Below, piece after piece: positions 63,101 to 64,000 of a DNA stretch of 64,000 nt (position 1 is the stretch's first letter; every line of letters begins with the position of its first letter). Source of the DNA: a candidate division KSB1 bacterium (GTDB taxonomy: Bacteria; Zhuqueibacterota; Zhuqueibacteria; Zhuqueibacterales; Zhuqueibacteraceae); NCBI GenBank assembly GCA_034506175.1, contig JAPDQB010000007.1, positions 1 to 64,000 of the forward strand. The letters run 5' to 3'. The notes under the pieces are model-generated. The model had not been told where the DNA came from and did no database searches. It saw nothing but the letters and a program-made list of their open reading frames with translations. The position numbers were made by a program, and so were the translations under genes.

Positions 63101-64000
63101 AGGCATCCTGCTGTTCAACTAATATGCTTGTCGTATGGTTACAAGCCAGTGGTGTGGGATGTCGCGAAATCACGGCACAAGTCAAACAAAGCTGATACAG
63201 ATTGTTTCGGTTGAGTTCTTCCTCGTCGTTTTGTTCAACAAATGAAAGATCAACAGGCCGGAAAAAATTGGCACCAAAATCGATATCTCCAGGGTCACGT
63301 ATGGCCTCGCTTAATCTACCGTTGCTTACTTTGCCAACAAGATAGTGCTGTCCACATTCCCGACAAATTGCGATTTCAAAAAAAGCATATCCTTTCTGCA
63401 CGCTCGTTCGATCCAGCAAGATTTTTTGTGTGAGAGGCTGATCCTTTGTACCTGCGAGCGATAGATATGCTCCCTCCAATGAGCGGAGGAAAAAATGGAA
63501 ACGTGCTGTCAACAGAGGCGAGCCATCAACTGGATTCTGCGCAGCGGCCAACAGACGAATGAGCCGAATTAAAGCGTCGATTTGTTTCCGTTCCTCAAGT
63601 TTGGGAAAAATATTTAACGCGACGTCCTCAACCTTTATTGCTTGCCCTGTCACTTGTTCGAGTAACTTAGTTGTGCGAGAATCGTTGTGAAGAATAATGT
63701 AAATAGCCTCTTCCCACTTGCAAGCCTTAGCCAAATCGATCCCATGCTGTGCAGCAAGCGAAGACAATTTCACCTTCATTTCTGCAATCGAATTTGGCTG
63801 TGTACTTTCCAACAGTTCATAGTCTTCAGGTAATAACGTATATCGATGTCCCCCTATTAATTCTTCAAATTTTCCTGTAATGATATGCTCTGGCTCAAAA
63901 GTTTCCCCAAATAAGTCCTTCGCAAATTGTGCCACACGGCCAACATCTTTGTTGTCACTTGCCAAAGTTGCACTAGTCGCAATACATTGAAACCCCTTCT
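60189..64000 (-). CDS. Large DEAD/DEAH helicase with DUF1998, 5' end outside window
   Basis: About 1270 residues are visible, and the gene continues beyond the right edge. The visible part starts at helicase motif III (ATSATLAS near 63965). It continues through the C-terminal RecA-like lobe with SCSTTFELGVDLGDLD and QRVGRAGRR (motifs V and VI). A long insert holds several CxxC pairs (for example CRECG, CAACG and CLVCG). The C-terminus is DUF1998 with the zinc cluster CGC...CYGC. The architecture fits the MrfA/YprA, DruE or DpdJ-type helicases of DNA repair and phage defence; which one cannot be decided here. A hand count of a few lines gives about 35-47% G+C, against about 58% in the helicase gene upstream, which suggests transfer. 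Confidence 0.88.
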   Translation of the reverse strand, partial: KGFQCIATSATLASDNKDVGRVAQFAKDLFGETFEPEHIITGKFEELIGGHRYTLLPEDYELLESTQPNSIAEMKVKLSSLAAQHGIDLAKACKWEEAIYIILHNDSRTTKLLEQVTGQAIKVEDVALNIFPKLEERKQIDALIRLIRLLAAAQNPVDGSPLLTARFHFFLRSLEGAYLSLAGTKDQPLTQKILLDRTSVQKGYAFFEIAICRECGQHYLVGKVSNGRLSEAIRDPGDIDFGANFFRPVDLSFVEQNDEEELNRNNLYQLCLTCAVISRHPTPLACNHTTSILVEQQDASKKHPDQISKCAACGYQAADPVREIVHGSDGPNAVIATALVQNLSVEKKKILAFADSRQQAAFFAWYLDDSYQNLLSRVLILNALRKLAPTGPITFSELASVLSNSYEEHRLFRETTGDLERANTIWKQIYSEFLAEETNQSLEGVGLIRYVMKWPSWFKLESFLNDLPLDLSDSEKLILLETLLNFVRLDKAVNLNLPPLVNLNWKDLGLQSPQMKIRIGEPGSQHFVRSWDGLRGRRARWLAKLFEHAGMEKSAARTKAGEVLRAIWQSFSETDQKARSSHEAIFYEITDAKRLNPDWWRIRLVTDEDTIYRCLVCGRLQHVAVKNICNRSNCHGQLVAIKMSELEPNHYRNLYIELQPEILRVEEHTAQLAKVTAREYQRDFRNNKIQVLSCSTTFELGVDLGDLDTIFLRNVPPESFNYAQRVGRAGRRAGNIGFAVTYCRRNAHDLYHFDNPKRMISGKVSPPVIAKNNQKIAIRHLTAVALSFFLRAFPDRFKNVESFFVDLHKPSAVKDFEGYLQKDHGRILASLKAIIKDDEQSCLLGLEDGTWIQRLVSTALEGAEERVATDFKIIKQFQDESKQSNQFRSAEWAQKRANTIAKEDVLSFLSRTGVIPKYGFPVDVVELDTHSVGNNTGRETVILERDLSIAVAEFAPSSKLVANKFEWESYALKKVAEKEWARWHYAKCAKHNQFDRWQTGQSPSFTKCCRGMIARHYVVPQFGFLTKNKRPDKPRRKTERIFSTRPYFVGFKNTDQQTIKYGPIELTKTSPGEMVVLCEGYKGQGFYICPKCGAGFRDLTRAEIESGHEDFLGRKCRNRPERFLSLGHDFVTDVLKIVFLKTHNFKIEPQWFAFTLAYAILEGAAKILEIPSNELNVTVNTYDIKASFPSIILYDNVPGGAGLVAQLELKEMLRACIEAAVERVNGYCGCAPETTCYGCLRNYRNQFVHAYMQRGAVYSYLLELLQKLE

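Noticed and set aside
60189-64000. Assignment to Druantia, DISARM or Dpd
   Set aside because: DUF1998 alone is not specific, the gene is cut by the window edge, and no methylase, DruH, DrmA/DrmC or dpd partner is visible.
1-64000. CRISPR arrays, tRNA or rRNA genes
   Set aside because: No evenly spaced direct repeats with unique spacers and no tRNA-like or rRNA-like segment were recognised. The periodic arrays have 7-9-nt units and no spacers.

Overview
This window looks like a chromosome fragment from a Gram-negative bacterium of the FCB lineage, perhaps candidate phylum KSB1 or Calditrichota. The clues are a large secreted beta-propeller protein ending in a type IX-like (FlgD-like) sorting domain (34576..38526), Hanks-type kinases, TPR/WD40 giants, and a GC-rich backbone broken by many intergenic repeats. 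No rRNA, tRNA or marker gene is present, so the phylum is an inference.

Layout. 347..3889: CO-dehydrogenase-type maturation genes (CoxE-like VWA protein, split XdhC/CoxI pair) running into a decayed pbpC. 3951..9489: a di-heme peroxidase fused to a beta-helix, a toxin-antitoxin relic, an amidohydrolase and a LarA-type racemase with an intact nickel-pincer site. 9779..27632: a type IV pilus/type II secretion-like machine with seven pilin-like proteins, platform protein, assembly and retraction ATPases, a PilM-PilN-SPOR fusion, a PilO-PilP fusion and a minimal secretin. A GAF-sigma54 activator and a Ser/Thr kinase are embedded in it. A TPR-WD40 protein follows. 30772..39332: toxin-antitoxin relics, a Uma2 protein, and a leftward operon (CsgG-like lipoprotein-type protein, beta-propeller exoprotein, TPR receptor kinase). 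39721..48066: metabolic genes, including an acylating aldehyde dehydrogenase and PduL that are typical microcompartment cargo, separated by a DUF4143 ATPase. 48256..55371: nucleotide-sugar and exopolysaccharide genes ending in two tandem glycosyltransferase-phosphoglycosyltransferase fusions. 55540..64000: an IS66 relic, a helicase-nuclease that appears split in two by repeats, and an AT-richer DUF1998 helicase cut by the window edge, probably part of a DNA-defence or repair island.

The best candidate for an undescribed system is the pilus locus. Six of its seven pilin-like proteins start with M-G or M-A followed directly by a hydrophobic helix. All seven lack the basic leader and Glu5 of classical prepilins. 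Three share a motif AQxWYxRPAxxGG, and no prepilin peptidase is seen in the window.

A second theme is spacer DNA built from strict 7-, 8- or 9-nt units, often abutting stop or start codons and once running through a kinase gene. A third is gene decay by deletion fusion (xdhC/pbpC, mntA/hepT, IS66).
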